From assembly GCA_046049215.1 (NCBI GenBank), contig JBJOER010000179.1:1-5815 (forward strand): 5,815 bases of DNA. Direction: 5' to 3'. The position numbers were made by a program, and so were the translations under genes. Shown one piece after another: positions 1 to 5,787 of this stretch (the first letter of the stretch is position 1; the number at the start of each line of letters is the position of its first letter). The stretch is from JAJTFW01 sp046049215 (lineage in GTDB: Bacteria; Bacteroidota; Bacteroidia; AKYH767-A; OLB10). The notes under the pieces are model-generated. The model was not told the origin of the DNA. It saw nothing but the letters and a program-made list of their open reading frames with translations, and searched no databases.

Positions 1-2
1 GG

Positions 3-275
3 GCCACGCTTCTGTGTTATTTCTTCATGATGGTCTTGTCGTGGTTGAAAGGAAGGGAGATCTATCCTGTTCCCTACGAAACCGGTAAACTGATCGCCAT
101 GTTGCTTTCGGCATTCGCCCTATGGCAGTTGTTCGAATTCCTTCAGATCGCACTCGAGTGGGACGCCTTAAGAAGCTATGTTTTCGGAGGACTGATATTG
201 GCCACCTTTGTCGGAACGTTCTGGAGCTGGCTGGGAGGATGGAAAAGATTCAGGTTGTTTTCAAAGACCTCATGA
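3..275 (+). CDS. C-terminal end of a multi-pass membrane protein, probable polysaccharide/LPS flippase (partial)
   Basis: The frame is open from the left edge, so only the last 90 codons are present and the true start lies outside the window; the ATG at 27 is internal. The visible protein has three hydrophobic stretches: the remnant at the edge (ATLLCYFFMMVLSWL), a second starting KLIAMLLSAFALW, and a third starting SYVFGGLILATFVGTF. Between the first two is a short polar loop with GREIYPVPYETGK. A 'G-x-x-x-YP-VPY' loop followed by two closing helices and a short basic tail is how I remember Bacteroidota Wzx/MATE-like polysaccharide biosynthesis C-terminal domains ending. Such proteins flip lipid-linked glycans across the inner membrane. 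The membrane topology is seen; the flippase assignment rests on recalled family resemblance and a short fragment. Another polytopic membrane protein is possible. The stop is TGA at 273-275, and I see no clear hairpin terminator after it. Confidence 0.6.
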   Translation, partial: ATLLCYFFMMVLSWLKGREIYPVPYETGKLIAMLLSAFALWQLFEFLQIALEWDALRSYVFGGLILATFVGTFWSWLGGWKRFRLFSKTS

Positions 276-475
276 TACATCATCATGCAAATCGGAATGC
301 AGCTGTAACCGAATTGAATTCCGGTACAGCATTTATTTTGGCAAAATCAGTGCAAATGAGGAAACATAATTCGACTGCAATCGCAACGGAATCAACGGCC
401 AGATAGAAGAAGATCATAGGCAATATCAAAAGTAACTCCCCATAGCCATTTGTATACAGCCTTAATGCTACAATC

Positions 476-1249
476 ATGAAATCCCGTAAAATCATCACCT
501 ATAACGTCAATGGCATCCGATCCGCACTCAACAAAGGATGGATGGAATGGTTGCGTAGCGTGGGCCCCGATATCATATTGTTGCAGGAGATCAAGGCGGA
601 ACCCGGCCAACTCAACCTGCCTGTTTTCGAGAACGACGGTTACTTCAACTTCTGGCATCCGGCCGAGAAAAAAGGATACAGTGGAGTTGCCCTTTTTAGC
701 AAGGAGGAACCTGATCATGTCGAGGTGGGTTCCGGAAATCCGGATATCGACGCGGAAGGACGGATCATCCGTGCGGATTTTGGAAAGGTATCGGTCATGA
801 GCGTTTACATTCCTTCGGGGTCGAGCGGCGACGACCGGCAAGGCTACAAGATGGAATGGCTGGCCTGGTTCGATGAATACATCCGTGAGCTGCGCAAAAC
901 GAAAAAACAACTCATCATCGGCGGGGATGTCAATATCTGTCATCGCGCCATCGATATTCACAACCCGGTGAGCAATGTCAAATCCTCAGGCTTTTTGCCG
1001 GAGGAACGCGAATGGATGGAACAGTTCCTGCGAGGGGGCTTCATCGACACTTTCCGCTTTTTCAATGCTGAGCCGCATCACTACACCTGGTGGACCTTTC
1101 GTGCCAACGCGCGTGCCAGGAATCTGGGCTGGCGCATCGATTACTTGCTGGCCACCAACAACCTCGAGAAGCAGTTGAAACGCTGCGTGATCCTCCCCGA
1201 AGCGAAACACTCGGACCATTGTCCCGTTTTGCTGGAAGTGGAATGGTGA
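476..1249 (+). CDS. xth: Exodeoxyribonuclease III (AP endonuclease, EEP superfamily)
   Basis: This is a complete 257-residue protein of normal family length. Xth enzymes cut DNA 5' of abasic sites and remove 3' blocking groups and nucleotides during base excision repair in the cytoplasm. All catalytic blocks are visible in order: ITYNVNGIRSA with N10 and N12 (residues 7-17), LLQEIKA with metal-binding E38, GYSGVALFSK (67-76), VYIPSGS with Y111, IGGDVNICHRAIDIHNP with D151 and N153, WWTFRANARARNLGWRIDYLL with D222 (205-225), and the closing KHSDHCP with the D247-H248 pair. The only departure from what I expect is Val instead of the common Phe in the GD-F-N motif, which is conservative and does not touch the catalytic residues. 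The ATG at 476 is chosen because the conserved beta-strand begins just after it. No strong Shine-Dalgarno is seen, as is usual in Bacteroidota. It lies 200 bases after the flippase stop, so it is probably transcribed separately. It looks intact and functional. Confidence 0.96.
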   Translation: MKSRKIITYNVNGIRSALNKGWMEWLRSVGPDIILLQEIKAEPGQLNLPVFENDGYFNFWHPAEKKGYSGVALFSKEEPDHVEVGSGNPDIDAEGRIIRADFGKVSVMSVYIPSGSSGDDRQGYKMEWLAWFDEYIRELRKTKKQLIIGGDVNICHRAIDIHNPVSNVKSSGFLPEEREWMEQFLRGGFIDTFRFFNAEPHHYTWWTFRANARARNLGWRIDYLLATNNLEKQLKRCVILPEAKHSDHCPVLLEVEW

Positions 1250-1275
1250 GATGCGGGTGTGTTGAGCTTTAATCT

Positions 1276-1319
1276 GTTGGTGAGCCTCTCGAACCATGGT
1301 TGGTGAGCTTGTCGAACCA
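1276..1319 (+). repeat. Two direct copies of a 21-bp GTTGGTGAGC...GAACCA unit
   Basis: Copies at 1276-1296 and 1299-1319 are identical except for two bases in the middle (GAGCCTCTCGAA against GAGCTTGTCGAA), separated by TG. The second has short outer complementary arms (TGGTT at 1297-1301 and AACCA at 1315-1319). The GAGCTTGTCGAA core resembles a dispersed intergenic repeat that I have seen in many bacterial genomes. No function can be read from it. Confidence 0.85.
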
Positions 1320-1321
1320 CG

Positions 1322-1358
1322 CCCTTCGTCCGATAGCTATCGGACAAGCTCAGGGACC
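1322..1358 (-). repeat. Repeat unit CCCTTCG...ACAAGCTCAGGGACC split by an 18-bp perfect palindrome
   Basis: Bases 1328-1345 read GTCCGATAGCTATCGGAC, a perfect 18-bp palindrome. Removing about 15 bases of it joins CCCTTCG to ACAAGCTCAGGGACC, which on the minus strand restores the GAGCTTGTCGAA core of the neighbouring units. The palindrome therefore appears to sit inside a pre-existing copy of the repeat rather than beside it. Confidence 0.75.
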
Positions 1359-1370
1359 AGATTATTCCCG

Positions 1371-1411
1371 GTTGGTGAGCGGAAGCCTGTCCGCCGTGGC
1401 GGATCGAACCA
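1371..1411 (+). repeat. Repeat unit GTTGGTGAGC...CGAACCA split by a TCCGCC/GGCGGA hairpin
   Basis: The unit begins with GTTGGTGAGC (1371-1380), as in the two upstream copies, and ends with CGAACCA (1405-1411). In between are five extra bases (GGAAG), CCTGTC, and a 14-base hairpin TCCGCCGTGGCGGA (1390-1403) with 6-bp perfect arms and a 2-base centre. The split point is the same GTC|GAA junction that is interrupted at 1328-1345, but by a different palindrome. Confidence 0.7.
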
Positions 1412-1463
1412 GTGTGGGGGTTCAAATCATATTATTCACCAATGGCCGTTTCTCTTTGATCCA

Positions 1464-1492
1464 CCAACCCACCAATTTGCCAACCCACCAAT
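1464..1492 (+). repeat. Two copies of a 13-bp CCAACCCACCAAT motif, 16-base period
   Basis: CCAACCCACCAAT occurs at 1464-1476 and again at 1480-1492, separated by TTG. A looser CACCAAT is also present just upstream at about 1437-1443. It lies about 75 bases before the start of the barrel-protein gene. It is a low-complexity repeat, with no evidence that it is a binding site. Confidence 0.7.
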
Positions 1493-1565
1493 GAATGATA
1501 CCATCATCAAATCCCCAAATCTCCACAGTATTAAATCATCATTTTCCCCGTATTTTTAAACTCAC

Positions 1566-4500
1566 GTGGCACAGGCATCTTTCCGGTCGTTTACCGTTGC
1601 AGTAGTGCTCCTGCTGCTGACGCAAGCTGTTGCCGGACAGGAATTGGATAACCAACGCTTACGTCGGTTCGCTTTTCAGCCCGATTCGCTCTCACTCGCT
1701 ATCGATACACTGAGTATCATCCCGGGTAGTGTCGTAATTCGAACCACTAGGGGAGAGGTGTTGCCCGATAGTGCTTTCGTGCTGGATGCAGCCTGGGGCT
1801 GTTTGCGACTGCGTTCCGAACTGTTGCAAGGCGTGGAAGCGGGAGACACCCTTGAAGTAAGCTACCGTGTTTATCCTTTTCTTTTTTCAGCTCCTCGTTT
1901 TTTGCGTGACAGGCGAATGCGCGATTCACTCGCGACGGGTCTTCCCGGCCGTGTGTATCTGACGGAGCGCCCTTCCGAAAAAAATGCTTCGCTCTTCGGA
2001 CTGGAAGGACTGACCCGTTCGGGTTCGATCTCCCGCGGACTCACCATCGGAAACAACCAGGATGCTGTGCTGAACTCCAGCCTGAACCTGCAACTGGCCG
2101 GGAAAATCGGTGGCAACCTCGAGCTTCTGGCAGCCATCACCGACGAAAACATCCCAGTACAACCCGAGGGGAATACCCAGCAGCTTCAGGAATTCGACCG
2201 GGTGTTCATCCAGCTGAACGACGAAAACCATAAACTCATCGCCGGCGATTACGATGTGCGGAATCCGGACGGCTACTTCCTGCGGTATTTCAAGAAAGCG
2301 CAGGGAGGGCTCTATTCCTACACCCGCCGCTTCGAGCCTGTCGGAAAATCAGCCTATACCCTCTCCGGCGGGATCGGCGCCGCCGTATCGCGTGGTAAAT
2401 TCAACCGCATGGTGTTCAACGGACTTGAATCCACGCAAGGGCCCTACCGTTTGCGTGGTGCCGATAACGAATCGTTCATCGTGATCATGTCCAATTCCGA
2501 GCGGGTTTTCATCGACGGCATCCTGCTCGAGCGCGGGCAGGACCGCGATTACGTGATCGATTACAACACGGCCGAGATCACCTTTACCACGCGCAGGCTC
2601 ATCAACAAGGACCTGCGTATCACCGTGGAGTTCCAGTACGCCGACCGGAACTACGCACGGACACTTACCACCGGTTATACATCGTACTCCACCGAAAAGA
2701 TACAGGCCGGCTTAAACGTGTATAGCGAGCAGGATAGCAAGAATCAGCCTCTGCAACAAACCCTCGACCCTGAGGACAAGGCGGTATTGGCCAATGCAGG
2801 AGACGATCCACTGCTGGCTTTCACCCAAAGCGGTGACAGTGTGGCCTTCAATGCGAATGAGATCCTTTACGCGCGCCGCGATACGGCTGTTGGAGTGCAA
2901 CAGTACAACGGAATCTATGTGTATTCCATTTCTCCCGACAGTGCCTTCTACCGGGTCGCTTTCAGCAACGTGGGCAACGGGAACGGGAATTACATTCCGT
3001 TGGATGACATCGCAAACGGTCGTGTTTACCAATGGGTGGCGCCGTTGAACGGAATCCCGCAGGGCAGCCACGAGCCGAAAGTACAATTGATCGCACCCAA
3101 GCAGCGGCAGATGGCCACCGGATATTTCCGCATCAACCTGCGTCCTCAAACAAAGCTCGGGGTGGAGCTGGCTGCCAGCAAGGACGACCTCAACCGGTTC
3201 TCGGACAAGGACGAATCCAACGATGACGGATATGCGGCCCGTTTGACCTTCGATCACCGCCAGCCACTGCGGAACGATAAACCCGAAGGCTGGAACCTGC
3301 AGACCGCAGTACAGACCGAGTTGAACGATGCCGACTTCCGGCCGGTGGAGATTTACCGTTCCGTGGAGTTCGCACGCGATTGGAACACCACCGGCTTGCA
3401 GGCATTCGACAGTGAGTGGCTCACCAATGCGCAGGTTTCGTTACAGCATGCATTGAAAGGGGAGCTTCGATACGGATTGCGGTCCCTGCTGCGCGGAGAT
3501 GATTACAACGGATTGATGCAGGTCTTCGGTGGACGGTATCAACACAAGACCTGGTTCTTCACTTCGGACGGGAGCTGGTTAAACACACGTCAGGATGGAG
3601 GGCAGACTTCGTTTCTGCGTCACCGTGATGAGGTGCGCAAAACCATCGGCACGTGGATCCCCGGTTTGAGATACGAGCAGGAGCGGAACGAAATCCGTGG
3701 AGGAGCCGTCGATTCGCTATCGGTCGCATCTTTTCATTTCCGCATCGCCGAGGTGTTCATGACCCGTCCCGATACGGTGGGCATTCCCATCAAATGGTCG
3801 TTGAGCCGGCGCACCGACGATGGCCTGCGCAACAACGAATTCATCAAAGCCACGGTGGCCGATATGGCCAGTGCCGGCATCGGCTGGAACCGGAATCCCA
3901 GGCAAAAGGTCAACGTGCTGGCATCGTACCGCAATTTGAAAGTGATCGATACGTCCCTCACTACCGTCCGGCCCGAGGAAAGCGCAACAGGACGCATCGA
4001 TTACAGTCTGCAGGCGGGGAGAGGATTCCTTTCCGTGAACAATTTCTACGAGGGCGGGACCGGAAGGGAACCCCGCCGTCTCTACTCGTATGTGCAGGTG
4101 GCTCCCGGCACCGGGAACTACACCTGGAACGATTATAACGGCGATGGAGTTCCGCAATTAAGCGAATTCGAGGTGGCCGCATTCAGCGACCAGGCCGATT
4201 ATATCCGCATCTTCAGCAATACCGACCAGTATGTGAAGGTGTTCTTCAATCAGTTCAATGCGGTGGTGCAACTCAATCCCGCCCTGCTGGTCAAGCAAGG
4301 CAGAAGACCTTTGTGGTCGCGGTTCAGCCTATTATCCAATTTCAGGTACGACAACCGTTTCACAGGCCGGGGCAAACTCAATGACTGGAATCCCTTTCCG
4401 GGTGCTCAACCCGACTCCACCCTGCTGACGGCTCAGACCAATGCAAGGCACAGCCTGTTCTTCGACAGGTCAAGTTCCGTGTTCGCCGCCGACATCAGCG

Positions 4501-4919
4501 TGCAACAGCAACGCGTACGTCAGGCCCTGGCCAGTGGATTGGAGACCCGTTCCAATGCATCCTACAGCACCACTCTCCGGTGGAACATCGTGCAATGGCT
4601 GGCGCTGCAACAGAAGGTGGATAAAGGAGTGAAAGCCAGTGCCGCTGAAAGTTTCGCCTCACGCAATTTCAGCATCGACTATGTCGAAAGCGATACCCGC
4701 ATCAATTACCAGTCGGGAAGCACCTACAGGGTGACGGGATCCTACAGGTACAAGCACAAGGAAAACGGCATGGCCGAGTCCGTACCGGAGGAAGCGATCA
4801 TCCACGACCTTGGCCTGGAGGCCCGTTACAACTCTGTCAGGAAGGGGCTGCTTAGCGCCAGGTTCAATCGCGTGGAAATGGTCTATAACGCCGACGCCAA
4901 TACCCCATTGGCCTTTTAA
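1566..4919 (+). CDS. Large secreted outer-membrane beta-barrel-like protein of Bacteroidota, ended early by an in-frame stop
   Basis: 1,117 codons. The start is GTG at 1566: an in-frame TAA lies at 1557-1559, and this start gives a clear signal peptide (hydrophobic core VAVVLLLLTQAVA, cleavage near A23-G24). A small beta-rich domain follows (about 40-105), then a conserved block with SGSISRGLTIGNNQDAVLNS and NIPVQPEGNTQQLQEFDRVF (152-214), and a second block RVFIDGILLERGQDRDYVID / EITFTTRRL (313-345). Residues from about 500 onward alternate polar and hydrophobic, with many aromatics, as in barrel strands. The loop at 856-867 has the EF-hand pattern D-x-N-x-D-G-x-x-x-x-x-E. I recognise the blocks from large Bacteroidota surface proteins with some resemblance to SprA, the T9SS/gliding component, but at under half its length it is not SprA. 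Function is unknown. The TAA at 4917-4919 cuts off the last predicted strands (see 4920-5081). The protein may be inactive, or the base may be a sequence error. Confidence 0.8.
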   Translation: MAQASFRSFTVAVVLLLLTQAVAGQELDNQRLRRFAFQPDSLSLAIDTLSIIPGSVVIRTTRGEVLPDSAFVLDAAWGCLRLRSELLQGVEAGDTLEVSYRVYPFLFSAPRFLRDRRMRDSLATGLPGRVYLTERPSEKNASLFGLEGLTRSGSISRGLTIGNNQDAVLNSSLNLQLAGKIGGNLELLAAITDENIPVQPEGNTQQLQEFDRVFIQLNDENHKLIAGDYDVRNPDGYFLRYFKKAQGGLYSYTRRFEPVGKSAYTLSGGIGAAVSRGKFNRMVFNGLESTQGPYRLRGADNESFIVIMSNSERVFIDGILLERGQDRDYVIDYNTAEITFTTRRLINKDLRITVEFQYADRNYARTLTTGYTSYSTEKIQAGLNVYSEQDSKNQPLQQTLDPEDKAVLANAGDDPLLAFTQSGDSVAFNANEILYARRDTAVGVQQYNGIYVYSISPDSAFYRVAFSNVGNGNGNYIPLDDIANGRVYQWVAPLNGIPQGSHEPKVQLIAPKQRQMATGYFRINLRPQTKLGVELAASKDDLNRFSDKDESNDDGYAARLTFDHRQPLRNDKPEGWNLQTAVQTELNDADFRPVEIYRSVEFARDWNTTGLQAFDSEWLTNAQVSLQHALKGELRYGLRSLLRGDDYNGLMQVFGGRYQHKTWFFTSDGSWLNTRQDGGQTSFLRHRDEVRKTIGTWIPGLRYEQERNEIRGGAVDSLSVASFHFRIAEVFMTRPDTVGIPIKWSLSRRTDDGLRNNEFIKATVADMASAGIGWNRNPRQKVNVLASYRNLKVIDTSLTTVRPEESATGRIDYSLQAGRGFLSVNNFYEGGTGREPRRLYSYVQVAPGTGNYTWNDYNGDGVPQLSEFEVAAFSDQADYIRIFSNTDQYVKVFFNQFNAVVQLNPALLVKQGRRPLWSRFSLLSNFRYDNRFTGRGKLNDWNPFPGAQPDSTLLTAQTNARHSLFFDRSSSVFAADISVQQQRVRQALASGLETRSNASYSTTLRWNIVQWLALQQKVDKGVKASAAESFASRNFSIDYVESDTRINYQSGSTYRVTGSYRYKHKENGMAESVPEEAIIHDLGLEARYNSVRKGLLSARFNRVEMVYNADANTPLAF

Positions 4920-5081
4920 ATGCTCGAGGGCCTGAAAGCAGGCATCAATTACACCAGGGGATTCAGCTTCCAGCGCAACCTCGGAAACAGCCTCCAGCTC
5001 GGCATCAACTACGAAGGACGCCGACCGGCCGGAACCCGCATCATCCATACCGGCACAGCTCAGGTACGGGCGTTTTTTTAA
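4920..5081 (+). pseudogene. Detached C-terminal segment (53 codons) of the barrel protein, beyond the in-frame TAA
   Basis: The reading frame of the barrel gene continues without shift from 4920 to the TAA at 5079-5081. It begins MLEGLKAGINYTRGFSFQR, continues with LGNSLQLGINYEGRR, and ends AQVRAFF. This reads as the usual end of this Bacteroidota family as I know it (a 'MLEGL-x-x-G-x-N' start, an 'LQL-x-x-x-Y-x-GR' strand, an IH-x-G turn, and a last strand ending in Phe). A terminal aromatic residue is the expected recognition signal for barrel insertion by the BAM machinery. The residues before the stop, ANTPLAF, fit directly onto MLEGL if the stop codon were a sense codon such as GAA. Rejoined, the protein would be 1,171 residues. 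Independent translation from the ATG at 4920 is conceivable, but the product would have no signal peptide. Confidence 0.8.
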
Positions 5082-5083
5082 CA

Positions 5084-5118
5084 GTTGTCGGTTGTCCGTT
5101 GTCGGTTGTCCGTTATGG
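5084..5118 (+). repeat. Heptamer array, left flank (GTTGTCG / GTTGTCC)
   Basis: Five heptamers in a row: GTTGTCG, GTTGTCC, GTTGTCG, GTTGTCC and a decayed GTTATGG. Equivalently, a 14-bp unit is present twice perfectly (5084-5097 and 5098-5111). The array starts two bases after the natural stop of the barrel gene and lies just beyond the 3' end of the minus-strand four-helix gene. Its reverse complement matches the AACCGAC heptamers at 5603-5787. Confidence 0.85.
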
Positions 5119-5151
5119 CTACATTTTTGACCAAACTGAAACCGATTTTGT

Positions 5152-5517
5152 TTATCTCCAATTGTCCTCCACGTATTGAATAAATCGGAACAAACTTGCT
5201 CCCAATTTATCGTAGGACTCAAGGACGGTCGAGAATTCAGCGTTCAAATCACGGTACAGGAAGTTGATTTTTTCAATATGGTTGATAGTCTCCAAATTAC
5301 TTGCATGTGCATAGGTCAGGAAGCGAACGAAATCGGATTTATACCTTTTCCGACCATACCCTTCTACGATGTTTGAAATTACGCTGTCAGCAGAACGACG
5401 TAGCTGACTTCCCAACTCATATTTCTCATAACCCGGTAATCGAAGAGAGAGCGAGTGAACCTTTAAAAATAAAGCGAAGGCGTCATTGTAGATTTGAAGG
5501 TCTTTGTGTGATTTCAA
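5152..5517 (-). CDS. Four-helix-bundle protein of the 23S rRNA-intervening-sequence (S23/IVP) family
   Basis: 121 residues, the normal family length. Diagnostic blocks are the N-terminal KSHKDLQIY, then GSQLRRSADSVISNIVEGYG (36-55), then RKRYKSDFVRFLTYAHAS (56-73) followed by NLETINHIEKI. These fit the antiparallel four-helix fold, with helices at roughly 8-25, 33-52, 58-87 and 91-117. The family was first noticed in intervening sequences within 23S rRNA genes and is related to the Avd accessory protein of diversity-generating retroelements. Its members are basic, presumably nucleic-acid-binding, and of uncertain role. Neither rRNA nor reverse transcriptase is seen here. The only possible start is TTG at 5517-5515 (TTGAAATCACAC), because an in-frame TGA lies eight codons upstream; relatives normally begin with Met at this very position. 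The gene looks more AT-rich than the barrel gene. It is convergent with it, 70 bases apart, and is bracketed by inverted heptamer arrays, which suggests acquisition as a unit. Confidence 0.88.
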   Translation of the reverse strand: MKSHKDLQIYNDAFALFLKVHSLSLRLPGYEKYELGSQLRRSADSVISNIVEGYGRKRYKSDFVRFLTYAHASNLETINHIEKINFLYRDLNAEFSTVLESYDKLGASLFRFIQYVEDNWR

Positions 5518-5529
5518 GTCGGATAGAGG

Positions 5530-5555
5530 TTTAGGGGATCAAAAATACCCCTAAA
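5530..5555. promoter_or_regulatory. Inverted repeat TTTAGGGG-N10-CCCCTAAA around the promoter core (candidate operator)
   Basis: Bases 5530-5537 (TTTAGGGG) and 5548-5555 (CCCCTAAA) are perfect 8-bp complementary arms. The 10-base centre, read on the minus strand, is TATTTTTGAT, which begins with the -7 box of the four-helix gene. It could be an operator where a dimeric regulator would block transcription. It is not a convincing terminator, since no U-tract follows on either strand and half of each stem is A/T. Confidence 0.5.
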
Positions 5556-5566
5556 AATCACCTCAA
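5540..5566 (-). promoter_or_regulatory. Bacteroidota-type promoter for the four-helix-bundle gene
   Basis: On the minus strand, TATTTTTG (5547-5540) is a full match to the Bacteroidota -7 consensus TAnnTTTG. A TTG (5566-5564) lies 16 bases upstream as a -33 element; the usual spacing is slightly longer. Transcription would start about 5-8 bases after the box, giving a short leader of roughly 15-20 bases before the TTG start codon. No clear Shine-Dalgarno is present. Confidence 0.55.
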
Positions 5567-5602
5567 TCCGTTTGTAAACGTTTATCTATCAATTACTTGA
5601 AG

Positions 5603-5623
5603 AACCGATAACCGACAACCGAT
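5603..5623 (-). repeat. Heptamer array, right flank (AACCGAT / AACCGAC), inverted relative to the left array
   Basis: Three heptamers stand in a row: AACCGAT, AACCGAC, AACCGAT. On the minus strand they read as the GGTTGTC-type heptamer found in plus orientation at 5084-5118. The shared 10-mer is AACCGACAAC and its complement. The array begins about 85 bases upstream of the four-helix gene's start codon. Confidence 0.8.
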
Positions 5624-5787
5624 CCCGAGGCAAGCTCGGAACTTTCAGCAACCGACAACCGCCCTTCGACTCCGCTCGGGGACCGGTTATCCGCAACCGA
5701 CAACCGATCCCGAGGCAAGCTCGGGACTTTCAGCAACCGACAACCGACCCTTCGACTCCGCTCAGGGACCGGTCATCCGCAACCGAC
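5610..5787 (+). repeat. Two tandem copies of an 85/86-bp unit (plus 7 bases of a third) carrying two hairpin elements
   Basis: Copy 1 spans 5610-5694 and copy 2 spans 5695-5780; they differ by three substitutions and one inserted A. A third copy begins with AACCGAC at 5781-5787 and then diverges. Each copy is built as AACCGA heptamers, then hairpin H1 TCCCGAGGCAAGCTCGGGA (5708-5726 in copy 2; 5623-5641 in copy 1, where one base change weakens the stem), then CTTTCAGC, then two more heptamers, then the imperfect palindrome H2 CCCTTCGACTCCGCTCAGGG (5748-5767; copy 1 at 5662-5681), then GACCGGT-ATCCGC. No coding capacity is recognisable. Confidence 0.88.

Larger units (their letters stand above)
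1250..1565. other. Non-coding, repeat-rich spacer between xth and the barrel-protein gene
   Basis: This 316-base stretch has no credible gene. The short open frames across it are made of repeats and match nothing recognisable. It contains two near-identical direct units (1276-1296 and 1299-1319), a third unit on the opposite strand split by an 18-bp palindrome (1322-1358), a fourth unit split by a hairpin (1371-1411), and a 16-base-period CCACCAA-rich repeat (1464-1492). The last 70 bases are AT-rich and must contain the promoter of the downstream gene, but I find no good TTG / TAnnTTTG pair. Confidence 0.75.

Noticed and set aside
283..498. 71-codon hydrophobic minus-strand frame between the flippase and xth
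   Set aside because: It overlaps the start of xth, resembles nothing I know, and has no promoter or ribosome site. It is best treated as chance, though it could be debris of an old gene.
392..961. 189-codon minus-strand frame opposite xth
   Set aside because: The plus-strand xth protein has every catalytic motif; the antisense frame is a shadow with no recognisable domain.
1405..1440. tRNA-like T-arm (GGTTCAAATC) followed by a CACCA
   Set aside because: The bases after TTCAAAT do not pair with those before it, and no anticodon or D arm can be folded upstream, so it is not a tRNA.
2712..3257. 181-codon minus-strand frame inside the barrel gene
   Set aside because: It is antisense to a continuous conserved coding frame and shows no family features.
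5052..5081. Terminator using the run of seven Ts at 5073-5079
   Set aside because: Only a three-base stem can be formed before the T-run, and the Ts encode the terminal Phe-Phe of the barrel protein frame.
5152..5517. Diversity-generating retroelement with this gene as Avd
   Set aside because: There is no reverse transcriptase, template repeat or variable repeat in the window; only the shared four-helix fold suggests a link.
5530..5555. Intrinsic terminator
   Set aside because: The arms are half A/T and no T-run follows on either strand; its position over the promoter core fits an operator better.
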